From Haematococcus lacustris (Eukaryota > Chlorophyta > Chlorophyceae > Chlamydomonadales > Haematococcaceae): 64,000 bases of DNA. Of the stretch, positions 31,644-41,759 are shown one piece after another; the stretch's first letter is position 1, and the number at the start of each line of letters is the position of its first letter. Below the pieces are notes generated by a model. The model saw nothing but the letters and a program-made list of their open reading frames with translations, did no database searches and was not told the origin of the DNA. A program made the position numbers and the translations under genes. The stretch spans positions 1,360,911 through 1,424,910 of the forward strand of contig JASKMD010000004.1 of the NCBI GenBank assembly GCA_030144725.1, written 5' to 3'.

Positions 31644-34558
31644 GGTGCTGTTGCCGCTGCTGCTGCTGCTGTTGCTGTTGCTGCTGCGCTTCAGGCACCA
31701 ACCTCGCCCCCTCTGTGCCAGCAGTGCCACCCCCTGCTGAGGTGTGCTGGTGAGGTGTGGCGGCAGCCTGGGGCTGACTAGCTGTGATAGCCCTGCCGTC
31801 CAGCGACTGTGCCCCTCCGCAGTCGGGCCGAGAGGCCTCGTCTTGGGTAGAAGCGGGTGAGGCTGAGGGGGAGGGGAGGAGAGCTGATAGCAGCTCCGGC
31901 TGAGGGACAAGGGTGCTCCTACCGGCTCGGAGGGCCCTGCTAGCGGCGGAGAACACGACGGCTAGAGCCTTGCCCCCCACATCCCCCGACTTACCTCCGG
32001 TGGAGTTGGCCATGTCCATGCGGGGAAGAAGGGACCTCCTGCCTCGTGTAGGAGCTGCTGCACCGCCAAGCTGGAAAGGCCGACTCGCGGGCCCCTGACC
32101 AGTGGAGGGGGCGGCTGGGCTGCTCGGCGATAGACCCTGCGCCTCTTTCTCCCCCGGCTGCGCTGACTCACCCCTGGAGCACACCCGGGCAGCCCAGGAC
32201 GGGCCCAGCCACGGAGTCCCCCCGGAAAGCTCTGCTGTAGCTGGGCCCCAAGAGCTATCGAACCGGGAAGGCCTTCCACGGGGCGGAGCAAACGGGTGGA
32301 TCCCGAGACCCTTAAGCCCTGGCCCTCTAGCCCCTGATTCATCCCCTGCCCCCGCTACAGCCTCTTTCCCCGCCCCCGCTTCCACCCCAGGGCTGTGCTG
32401 CTGCTGCTGCTGCTGCTGGGCCACCTGGGCGCCTTGCGCCACCCGGGGCCCCTCATCCCCAGCTGTGCCACCCCCATCTGAGGTGCGCTGGAGGGGGGCG
32501 GCAGCAGCTGAGGCAGGGTGAGGGCCCCGGGAGGTAGGGCTATGCAGCGTCTGCTGCTGCTGAGCACCCTGGGCGCCCTGCGCCACCCGGGCCCCCTCAT
32601 CCCCAGCCGTGCCACCCCCAACTGAGGTGCGCTGGAGGGGGGCGGCAGCAGCTGAGGCAGGGTGAGGGCCTCGGGAGGTAGGGCTATGCAGCGTCTGCTG
32701 CTGCTGAGCACCCTGGGCGCCCTGCACCACCCGGGCCCCCTCATCCCCAGCTGTGCCACCCCCATCTGAGGTGCGCTGGAGGGGGGCGGCAGCAGCTGAG
32801 GCAGGGTCAAGGTCCCGGGAGGTAGGGCTGTGCTGCTGCCGCTGCTGGGCCACCGGGGCGCCCTGCGCCACCCGGGCCCCCTCATCCCCAGCTGTGCCAC
32901 CCCCATCTGAGGTGCGCTGGAGGGGGGCGGCAGCAGCTGAGGCAGGGTCAGGGTCCCGGGAGGTAGGGCTGTGCTGCTGCCGCTGCTGGGCCACCTCGGC
33001 GCCCTGCGCCACCCGGGCCCCACCATCCCCAGCTGTGCCACCCCCATCTGAGGTGCGCTGGAGGGGGGCGGCAGCAGCTGAGGGAGGGTGAGGGAGGGTG
33101 AGGGAGGGTGAGGGAGGGTGAGGGAGGGTGAGGGAGGGTGAGGGAGGGAGGGAGGGAGGGTGAGGGTGAGGGAGGGGGAGGTAGAGCTGGGGGGTCACCT
33201 GGTGACATGGTAGGGGGCTGAGCAGGGTGTGGTGGGGGAGGTTGAGCAAGGGGGGGTGGAGGAGGTAGAGCAAGGGGGTCATCAGGTGGCTGGGAAGGGA
33301 GCTGGGCAGGGGGCTGAGGAGGAGGATGGAAAGGGGGAGGGGGGGGAGGTTGAGCAAGGGTGTCACCTGGTGGTTGGGTAAGGGGCTGGGCAGGGGGTGG
33401 AGGGGGAGATAGAGCAGGTGGGTCACCTGGTGGCTGGGCAGGGGGTGGTGGGGGGGGTTGAGCAGGGGGAGGTGGGGGAGGTTGTGCAGGGGGAGGCGGG
33501 GGAGGATGAACGGGGGGTCCACCAGGAGGCTGGGCTGGTGGCTGGGCAGGGGGTTGGGGAGGAGGATGGGCAGGGGGAGGCGGGGGATGTTGAGCAGGGG
33601 GGTCACCTGGTGGCTGGGCAGGGGCCTGGGCAGGGGGGGGTCCTTGGTCGAGCAGAGGCTGTGTGTCCCCCCACAGCTGCAGGATCTGCAGCTTGCCCCA
33701 GCCAGTAGGAGTGGCATACACCTCAGGCAGCAGGGCTAGCTTTGGGTCCCCTAGAGGGGGCACCACGACAGCCTCCACTATGGCCCCGTTACCCCCAAGC
33801 GACCCCCAAAAACTGCTGGTGCGGGAGTGGGCACCCAGCCGCTCGCTGAGCACGACTGCTGTGTGCAGGTCCAGGGCCTCCGGCAAGCCCGCTGTTGGGG
33901 CCGGGCTGACCTTGTACCCCACTGCCTTGAGCACCCCCTCTACCAGACCCTCCCTAGACGCCAGGGGGTAGTGGTGGTGGAAGACCAGCTTGACTGCACC
34001 TGGGGGGGGGCCATGGTCCATGGGCTCCACGGGCACACGCACGCTCCGGCCAAAGAGAGGCATCTCCAACCACGGCTGGGAGATGAACTGGGAGTCCAAG
34101 GCCCTTCCCTCCATGCTGGCTGCATCATGCACGACCACCAAGCTGTAGAGGGGGTGGCCTGCAGTGTGGAGGGTGGAGAGGGAGGCAAAAGCACTGCCAT
34201 GCCGTTGTTTGTGAGCTAGCAGGGCTGTGCTGCAAGTCTCTGCGAGAGCCCAGGCATCTTCATAAGGGGCAGGCAGCAGGGGGTTAAGCTGTTGGAGCCG
34301 CAGCAGCTCCTTGCTGGCGACGCGCCCGATTGGCACGAGCCATGCCATGGGCCCGCCGACCAGGGGCTCAAAAAGGGGAGGGCATGGGTCCCGGGACAAG
34401 AGAGGGGCCCGGGACCACGCAAAGTGCCGAAAGACAGGCACAAGCTGCTGCGATCTGCAGCTGGCCTCCATGACGCGATAAGCCGAAGCAACCTGGAGGG
34501 CCACAGGCGCAGGCAACACGCGAGCTTGAGACGGGCACAAACTAAGGGTCAAGCGCAC
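30673..34558 (-). CDS. Large Pro/Gln/Ala-rich protein of unknown function (one frame break)
   Basis: Two overlapping minus-strand frames (34558-32948 and 33717-30673) appear to be one gene with a single-base break within the repetitive stretch around 33080-33700. The N-terminal ~330 residues are non-repetitive ([20 protein letters not shown], then [20 protein letters not shown]). Next come a long Pro-rich run and five ~141-144-bp repeats coding [18 protein letters not shown] moderately complex segment follows, then a poly-Gln tract, a (GA)n tract from the CCCCAG array, and a basic end ([20 protein letters not shown]). I recognise no domain. It could be a retroelement gag-like ORF1 or a host low-complexity protein. 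There is no CCHC knuckle. Coding status is moderately supported by the non-repetitive N-terminus. Confidence 0.4.
31084..31597. repeat. Hexanucleotide array (CCCCAG)n
   Basis: About 85 copies, in frame with the minus-strand ORF as Gly-Ala. It is followed on the right by CTG/GTTGCTG triplets (31598-31690) coding poly-Gln on the minus strand. Confidence 0.97.
32430..33080 (-). repeat. Tandem minisatellite, five ~141-144-bp units
   Basis: The AGCTGTGCCACCCCCATCTG landmark recurs at 32461, about 32605, 32749, 32890 and 33031. Spacing is a multiple of three, so the coding frame of the minus-strand ORF is kept. Units differ in the length of the Gln run. A GAGGGAGGGT microsatellite follows to about 33170. 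Confidence 0.92.
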
Positions 34559-35335
34559 TGGTTGAGCACTTAACTCAGCCTTCCCCCATTGACCCGGGGG
34601 CTAGGCTTGGTTCTCAGGTACGCCGGCTCGCACTGAATTCAGTGGAGCAAACCCCGGCGGTGGGCCTCCGACCGTTGTCGTCTCCTTGGCAGTGACGCGA
34701 CAGGCGCCGGCAGAAGCCGAGGCACGCGGGGGAAAGGAGGAAGGGGGGGAGAAGGAGAAGAGGGTGGGGGAAGGGCAGCTGGGCGGAAGCTGCAGCGGTT
34801 GAGGCGGTTGCCTCAGGAAACTGATAGCGCTGTAGGCTCCCGCGAACTGCTGGCTGTGGTACGCACAAGAAGCGACAGCAGCTGCACACAGCGATAGCAA
34901 GGAAGGACCTGCGGCTGGAAAGGCTGCTGGAGGCGGTTGGAGCGGTTACACCTGCGGCAGCTGCGAGGTAGCGGCGGCTGGGATGAGGCGCTCAGGTGGC
35001 GGCGCCTGAGAGAAAAGGCTGCGGCTGGCGCAACCTGGCAGACGTTATGAAGCGGAAAGCCGAAAAGAGCAAAAGCGCTGCTGGCGGTCGCTGGCGGCTG
35101 CTGGCGGCTGCTGGCGGCTGGCTGCGGCTGAGAGCAGACAGACAGAGACGACCACACCACCTTAACGCAGCTCCTGCTCCTTGCTGTTTAGCTGCTCCGC
35201 AGGCTGAAACTCGCGACTTGCTGCCTTAGCAACAAAAACTGCGAAACAACGCTCCTCCGGCTGCTCCTGCTGCGAAATCGCTAGCTGTGCTAACGGGAGG
35301 CGCTAACTCGCGACCCACGCGAAACGGCAGGCTGC
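34559..35335. other. Upstream region of the minus-strand ORF
   Basis: No gene supported. GGCGGCTGCT near-repeats occur at 35085-35125. It could hold the 5' untranslated region and promoter of the minus-strand ORF; no clear TATA box is visible. Confidence 0.35.
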
Positions 35336-35405
35336 GAAAAGTGCGGGAGGCGAAAAGTGCGGGAGGCGAAAAGTGCGGGAGGCGAAAAGTGCGGGAGGCG
35401 AAAAG
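35336..35405. repeat. 16-bp tandem repeat at gap edge
   Basis: GTGCGGGAGGCGAAAA repeated more than four times and running into the N-gap, so its true length is unknown and it probably caused the assembly break. Confidence 0.95.
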
Positions 35406-35505
35406 NNNNNNNNNNNNNNNNNNNNNNNNNNNNNNNNNNNNNNNNNNNNNNNNNNNNNNNNNNNNNNNNNNNNNNNNNNNNNNNNNNNNNNNNNNNNNNN
35501 NNNNN
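35406..35505. other. Assembly gap (100 N)
   Basis: Exactly 100 N, a conventional placeholder size, so the real distance is unknown. Confidence 0.99.
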
Positions 35506-37000
35506 GGAGTCACGATGGGCTGCCGACCTGGTCAGGGCTTGCCTCCCCGAGCCCTGGCAGGGCATGGTGGACCGCCTGCAGCCTCCTCAGCCGGAGTGGG
35601 AATGCCTGAGGGTTGGGCCAGGGGTGGGGTTTGTGATGCGGCGCCCCCCCCTGCTCCAGCCCTCCCACTGGGTGGGCCCCAACGGCCGCCTCTACCCCCT
35701 AGACCCCACAGGGCAGGGGCCCCTAGGGGCTTTCTGGGCGGAGGGAGGGGCGGCCTGGGAGCCAGCATCGGTGGCCCGGCTCAACAAGCCCAGCTACAGG
35801 CTGACTCCGGAGGAGCGAGCCACGCACCTCCGCCCTCTACCCGCCCAGCATCACGTGGCGCAGGAGCAGGCTGAAGGGCAGGAGCAAGGAGGAGCCAGGG
35901 CGGTTGGCAGGGGAGGGGGGCGGGCAAGGGGGCGGGGCGGGGGCAGGGGGCGAGGGCGTGGAGGAGGTGGAGGGCGTAGGGGCGCAGGGGGCGGAACGGG
36001 AGGGCAGGCTGCCGACCCAGCTGACGAGGGGCCTGGCACCTGGCCTAAGGAGGAGTGGCTCTTGGGCCCCTGGGCTCACCTGCAGCTGGACCCTCAGGTG
36101 TGGGGCATGGGCACCACCACCCTCCTGGACTTCTCGGTCAAGCATGCCAGGGTGCGCCTCCACCAGCTCCAGCGCGTCAGTGCCGACCCCCTCTACCCAC
36201 CAGGTGGGGGCCTGTGGCCAGCGCTGTGGGGTGTGCGCCCCCCCCGGGCAGCGGGCGAACCGGAGGTGGCAGCGGTGGCTGATGGGGCCCTGCGGGAGCT
36301 AGAGCTCAAGTGGAAGGCCAGCGCGCAGCAGGTGGCAGGCCAGGGGGCAGCGGGGGAGCGGGAGCAGCAGGGCAGGGATGTGGAGGAGCGGCTCCCCGAG
36401 GAGGTGCAGGGCAGCCAACCGCCTCGCTGGCTTGACACCTCCGCCAGGGCGCACCAGCGACCCTCGCCGCAGATGAGGGCGGCCCAGCAGGCCGAGCGGC
36501 AGTTGGAGGCCCAGCAGCGGCGTGGGGGCAGGCAGCCAGTTGCTCAGCCCGCCCCCCGGTCCGACACCGTGGACCAGCTGGCTGTGGGTGTTCAGGCGGG
36601 CCAGCCGTGTGCGAAGGTGTGGAAGGAGCTGCTAGACCCCACCCTCCGTCGGGAGCATGTCATCGTGGCCTGGCGGGTGCTTCACGCCAGCCTCATGGTG
36701 GGGGCCTTGTGGGGCCACATCCTCAAGGGTACGGCTGCCCCGGGCTCTTCCGCCCGCCGCTTCTGCCAGCCGGGGCATTTGGAAACCCTCACCCACGCCT
36801 TCCTGACCTGCCCCGCCGTGGTCCCAGCCTGGGAGTGGGTGCTGGACGTGTACGGCCGCCTCACAGGCACCCGCCCACCTTCAGGCGACGCCATGCTGCT
36901 CCTCAGTGGGCGCCCCACCTGCGGCGAGGCCCCCCCCTTTCAGCCCCCTGACAGCCTGCTGTGGCTGCGGCTGCGCGTTGCCTACCTGGGCGCAGTGTGA
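35506..37000 (+). pseudogene. LINE unit 0 ORF2 C-terminal part
   Basis: Open from the gap to the stop at 36998-37000 created by the shared 104-base deletion. It contains the Gly/Arg-rich linker and the zinc-knuckle region. Its first Cys is changed to Arg (RRFCQ instead of CRFCQ, at about 36752), as in units 1-3. Confidence 0.85.
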
Positions 37001-37499
37001 CTGGCATCGGGTGGGGAGGGACATCCGCGTGGGCCTCTGCGGCGCTGTGCCCTCCACCTGGTTCAAGGGAAAGGACCCGGAGCTGGACGCGGCCCACTTC
37101 GACCAGCTGTGGCCCGAGGCGTCGGGGGGCTGGTTTGCCAAGCAGCCCAGGAGGGAGCGGAGGGGAGGGCAGGAGGGGGTAGAGGGGAGGGTTGGGGCAG
37201 GAGGAGTGGAGGAGGAGAGGGCAGCAGGGAGGCCTAGGCATGGGGAGGGCAGGGCGCAGGGGGGGGGAGAGCTAGTGGTTCGCCTCTCCTTGCAGTGGCC
37301 CGTCCCCTTCCCCGTCGAGCCAGCCTGAGCTTCAGGGTTGCTGGTGGGGGCTTAGGGCGTTCGGTGGGTGGGGTGGGCTAGGCTTCGGGGGGCTGTCTGG
37401 GTGTCAGGGGACCGGGGACTGTTTTGTAGTAGTCTTCTCTTTTCATCTTTTCTTTAGTGTCACTCTCTCTCTTGTAATGCTCTTCCATCAGATAAAAAA
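35506..37499 (+). mobile_element. L1-like LINE unit 0, cut by the gap
   Basis: It begins in the middle of the unit (GGAGTCACGATGGGC matches 39766 of unit 1) and ends with TGTAA (37473-37477) and six A (37494-37499). It shares the 104-base deletion after YLGAV and the short 3' untranslated region with units 1-3. At one variable site (DPLY) it matches unit 4 rather than units 1-3, suggesting conversion or a different origin across the gap. Confidence 0.93.
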
Positions 37500-37514
37500 G
37501 CAGCCCTGGCGGGT

Positions 37515-38270
37515 ATGGGGGCGAGGGAGCAGGGGGCCCAGCAGTCCCTGCTGGCCAGCGCGGTTCTCGACCAGTACTACGGCGACCGCTCCTCCTTCTA
37601 CTTCTACAATCGCGACCAGCCCGCGCACACCCCCACCCTCACCTCCTCTCTCCAGCTCCCCGGCCAGCCAGGTCAGCCAGCAGACCTTACCACGCCGGCC
37701 GGGGTAAAGGGAGCGTGCAAGGCTTTCCAGCAGCACTACTCAGCTGCCGAGCCCACCGGTGTCTACGCAGCCAAGCCGGTGGACACAGTTGCGCGCGCCA
37801 CGCTGCTGGGCAGCCTCACCTCCCACCTCACCCCCACCCACGCCAGGGCTGCCGAGGGCCCCGATGGCAGCCCTATGCTGTCAGAGGAGGAGCTGGGCCG
37901 GGCTCTGCAGGGCTGCGCGCACAGCAAGGCCCCGGGGCTAGATGGACTGCCCATGGAGGTCTATGACCGGCTGTGGGTGGAGCTTGGGCGGCCGCTGCGG
38001 GCCATGTTGCGAGAGGCCCTGGCAGACACCGCTGACCCTGCCCCCCTGGCTGAGTTCCTGACAGGCATCATCACCCTCGTGCTCAAGGCTGGCAAGCCGA
38101 GGGACCAGGTGGCCGGCTACCGCCCCATCACGCTCCTCAACTGCGACGTGCGCCTGGTGGCCAGGGCAGTGGAGGACCGGCTGCAGCTGCCCTTGGACCT
38201 GTTGGTGTCCCCTCTCAGTCCGCCTTTATCCTGGGCAGGGACATCAGCGACAGCGTGCAGTTCCACCTAG
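37515..38270 (+). pseudogene. LINE unit 1 reverse transcriptase, N-terminal part
   Basis: It reads from MGAREQGAQQ and SSFYFYNRDQ through the RT fingers (SKAPGLDGLPMEVYDRLW, GIITLVLKAGKPRDQVAGYRP, ITLLNCDVRLVARAVEDRL). The frame breaks near 38205-38225. The continuation of the RT is in the next frame at 38255, so a single base has been gained or lost. The same break is present in units 2, 3 and 4. The endonuclease domain that normally precedes the RT is missing by 5' truncation. Confidence 0.88.
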
Positions 38271-41260
38271 GCCTGCTGGAGTACCTGCAGCAGCGGGGCA
38301 GCCCAGCCTGGCTGTTGTTGCTGGACCTGGCGGGTGCCTATGACAACGTGTCCTGGGGCTTGCTCCAGGACACGATGGAGGCCATGGGGTTCTGCCGGGA
38401 GGGGCATGTGCTCTGGGCTCAGCTGCTGCACCGGGGGGCCACGAGCCAGGTGCTGGTCAACGGCCACCTCACCGACAGCTTCCCACTTGCGTCGGGGCTG
38501 CTGCAGGGCAGCGGGGCTTCCCCGCTCTACTGGTGCATCGTGCTCCAACCGCTGGTCAGCTACCTCAGCTCGCTCCAGCTGGCAGGCCGCATCAGCACAC
38601 CCACCATCCCCTCCAGCCCTCTGGCCATGCACAGGGCCGCCCTGAACCCCGCGCTCCCCTCCAAGGAGTATGCGGACGACCTCACCATCGTGGTGCTCGG
38701 TCGGGTCAGAGACGGGATGGTGGTAGTGGAGGCCCTGGGCCTGTTTCGCGCCGCTGGGGGTCCTGCGCTTAGCGTGAGCAAGAGCTCAGCCCTGCCGTGC
38801 GCCCAGCCAGAGCCTGGGCCGGGTAACCAGGAGGGCTCGGGCCCCGAGGGGGCGGGGAGGGGAGGAAGGGGGGGTGACGGGGGGGTAGGGGGCGGGCAGG
38901 GGCAGGTGGGCGAGCAGGGGCTAGGGGGTGGGCTGGGGGAAGGTGGCGGGCAAGGGCAGCAGCAGGGCGGGCGGGAGCAGGGTGGGGAGCCGGAGGTGGT
39001 CATCCCAGCTGTCCGAGCGGGGGTGCCAGTGCGCCACCTGGGGGTCCCTCTTGGGGCGGCCTCCTACGCTGCCACAAGCGAGGCCGCCTTCGGTGGGGCG
39101 GCGGCGGCCATGATGGCAGCCTCCCTCCCTTGGCGGCCCCAAGGCCTCAACCTCCTGGGGCGGGTGCAGGTGGCACAGCAGTGCCTGGCCTCCAAGTCCA
39201 TCTACCAGATGGCATTCGTGCAACCTTCCGCTCCTCTAACGCAAGCCATGGCCGCGGCTGTCAACCGCTTTGTGGCAGCCTCAGACCTGCCCCAGGAGCG
39301 CAGCCCCAACAGCAGCCGCCTCTACCCTAACAAGGCCATCTGCGTGATGCCCCTGGGGGAGGGAGGGGTGGGGCTTCCCGACCTGGGGGTCACCAGCACG
39401 GCCATGCTGGCGAAGTTGCTGGCCCAGCTCTGGTCGCCCAGGGTTCGACCCTGGCAGCCTCTGACCCACAGCCTGCTGGCAGACCCCTCCCACGGCCTCA
39501 GCACGTGGGTCATCACCGACCCCACCGCCCCCCCCTCGCGAGGCATCAGCCCGCGGCTGCAAGCTCACGTGGCGGCCCTGGCTGAGCTCAAGCTGTTCCG
39601 TCCGGTGCCCCCCGCTGGCCAGTCCTTCTTCTCGGTGCTGGCGGAGCCGCTGTGGTACAACGCGCAAGTCCGCATGAACCCAGCAGCGAGGGAGGCAGCA
39701 GCTGAGCAGGGTTGGACCCACGTCCGCCACGTGAGGGAGGCCCTGCATAGCCCCCAGCTGGAGGGGGAGTCACGATGGGCTGCCGACCTGGTCAGGGCTT
39801 GCCTCCCCGAGCCCTGGCAGGGCATGGTGGACCGCCTGCAGCCTCCTCAGCCGGAGTGGGAATGCCTGAGGGTTGGGCCAGGGGTGGGGTTTGTGATGCG
39901 GCGCCCCCCCCTGCTCCAGCCCTCCCACTGGGTGGGCCCCAACGGCCGCCTCTACCCCCTAGACCCCACAGGGCAGGGGCCCCTAGGGGCTTTCTGGGCG
40001 GAGGGAGGGGCGGCCTGGGAGCCAGCATCGGTGGCCCGGCTCAACAAGCCCAGCTACAGGCTGACTCCGGAGGAGCGAGCCACGCACCTCCGCCCTCTAC
40101 CCGCCCAGCATCACGTGGCGCAGGAGCAGGCTGAAGGGCAGGAGCAAGGAGGAGCCAGGGCGGTTGGCAGGGGAGGGGGGCGGGCAAGGGGGCGGGGCGG
40201 GGGCAGGGGGCGAGGGCGTGGAGGAGGTGGAGGGCGTAGGGGCGCAGGGGGCGGAACGGGAGGGCAGGCTGCCGACCCAGCTGACGAGGGGCCTGGCACC
40301 TGGCCTAAGGAGGAGTGGCTCTTGGGCCCCTGGGCTCACCTGCAGCTGGACCCTCAGGTGTGGGGCATGGGCACCACCACCCTCCTGGACTTCTCGGTCA
40401 AGCATGCCAGGGTGCGCCTCCACCAGCTCCAGCGCGTCAGTGCCGACCCCCTCAACCCACCAGGTGGGGGCCTGTGGCCAGCGCTGTGGGGTGTGCGCCC
40501 CCCCCGGGCAGCGGGCGAACCGGAGGTGGCAGCGGTGGCTGATGGGGCCCTGCGGGAGCTAGAGCTCAAGTGGAAGGCCAGCGCGCAGCAGGTGGCAGGC
40601 CAGGGGGCAGCGGGGGAGCGGGAGCAGCAGGGCAGGGATGTGGAGGAGCGGCTCCCCGAGGAGGTGCAGGGCAGCCAACCGCCTCGCTGGCTTGACACCT
40701 CCGCCAGGGCGCACCAGCGACCCTCGCCGCAGATGAGGGCGGCCCAGCAGGCCGAGCGGCAGTTGGAGGCCCAGCAGCGGCGTGGGGGCAGGCAGCCAGT
40801 TGCTCAGCCCGCCCCCCGGTCCGACACCGTGGACCAGCTGGCTGTGGGTGTTCAGGCGGGCCAGCCGTGTGCGAAGGTGTGGAAGGAGCTGCTAGACCCC
40901 ACCCTCCGTCGGGAGCATGTCATCGTGGCCTGGCGGGTGCTTCACGCCAGCCTCATGGTGGGGGCCTTGTGGGGCCACATCCTCAAGGGTACGGCTGCCC
41001 CGGGCTCTTCCGCCCGCCGCTTCTGCCAGCCGGGGCATTTGGAAACCCTCACCCACGCCTTCCTGACCTGCCCCGCCGTGGTCCCAGCCTGGGAGTGGGT
41101 GCTGGACGTGTACGGCCGCCTCACAGGCACCCGCCCACCTTCAGGCGACGCCATGCTGCTCCTCAGTGGGCGCCCCACCTGCGGCGAGGCCCCCCCCTTT
41201 CAGCCCCCTGACAGCCTGCTGTGGCTGCGGCTGCGCGTTGCCTACCTGGGCGCAGTGTGA
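38255..41260 (+). pseudogene. LINE unit 1 reverse transcriptase palm to zinc knuckle
   Basis: Motif A is LLLLDLAGAYDNVSW, motif B is GLLQGSGASPLYW (an unusual Ser-Gly in place of Asp-Pro) and motif C is YADD at 38669-38680. The thumb follows (VRHLGVPLG, about 39028), then a long conserved C-terminal region. A Gly/Arg-rich linker (about 40150-40270), a Gln/Glu-rich helix and the zinc-knuckle region with RRFCQ close the frame. The stop at 41258-41260 arises from the 104-base deletion. The lost C-terminal tail is still present out of frame to 41588. Confidence 0.9.
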
Positions 41261-41759
41261 CTGGCATCGGGTGGGGAGGGACATCCGCGTGGGCCTCTGC
41301 GGCGCTGTGCCCTCCACCTGGTTCAAGGGAAAGGACCCGGAGCTGGACGCGGCCCACTTCGACCAGCTGTGGCCCGAGGCGTCGGGGGGCTGGTTTGCCA
41401 AGCAGCCCAGGAGGGAGCGGAGGGGAGGGCAGGAGGGGGTAGAGGGGAGGGTTGGGGCAGGAGGAGTGGAGGAGGAGAGGGCAGCAGGGAGGCCTAGGCA
41501 TGGGGAGGGCAGGGCGCAGGGGGGGGGAGAGCTAGTGGTTCGCCTCTCCTTGCAGTGGCCCGTCCCCTTCCCCGTCGAGCCAGCCTGAGCTTCAGGGTTG
41601 CTGGTGGGGGCTTAGGGCGTTCGGTGGGTGGGGTGGGCTAGGCTTCGGGGGGCTGTCTGGGTGTCAGGGGACCGGGGACTGTTTTGTAGTAGTCTTCTCT
41701 TTTCATCTTTTCTTTAGTGTCACTCTCTCTCTTGTAATGCTCTTCCATCAGATAAAAAA

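Larger units (their letters stand above)
37500..41759 (+). mobile_element. L1-like LINE tandem unit 1 (4,260 bp)
   Basis: It starts directly after the six-A tail of unit 0 with GCAGCCCTGGCGGG and ends with its own TGTAA and AAAAAA. It lacks the 5' part of a LINE (no endonuclease, no ORF1). It is almost identical to units 2-4, including a shared frameshift near 38215, the 104-base deletion near 41257 and a deleted 3' untranslated segment. Confidence 0.95.

Noticed and set aside
36607..36951. Antisense and alternative-frame ORFs repeated in every LINE unit
   Set aside because: They are shadows of the GC-rich ORF2. They recur only because the units are copies and show no domains.
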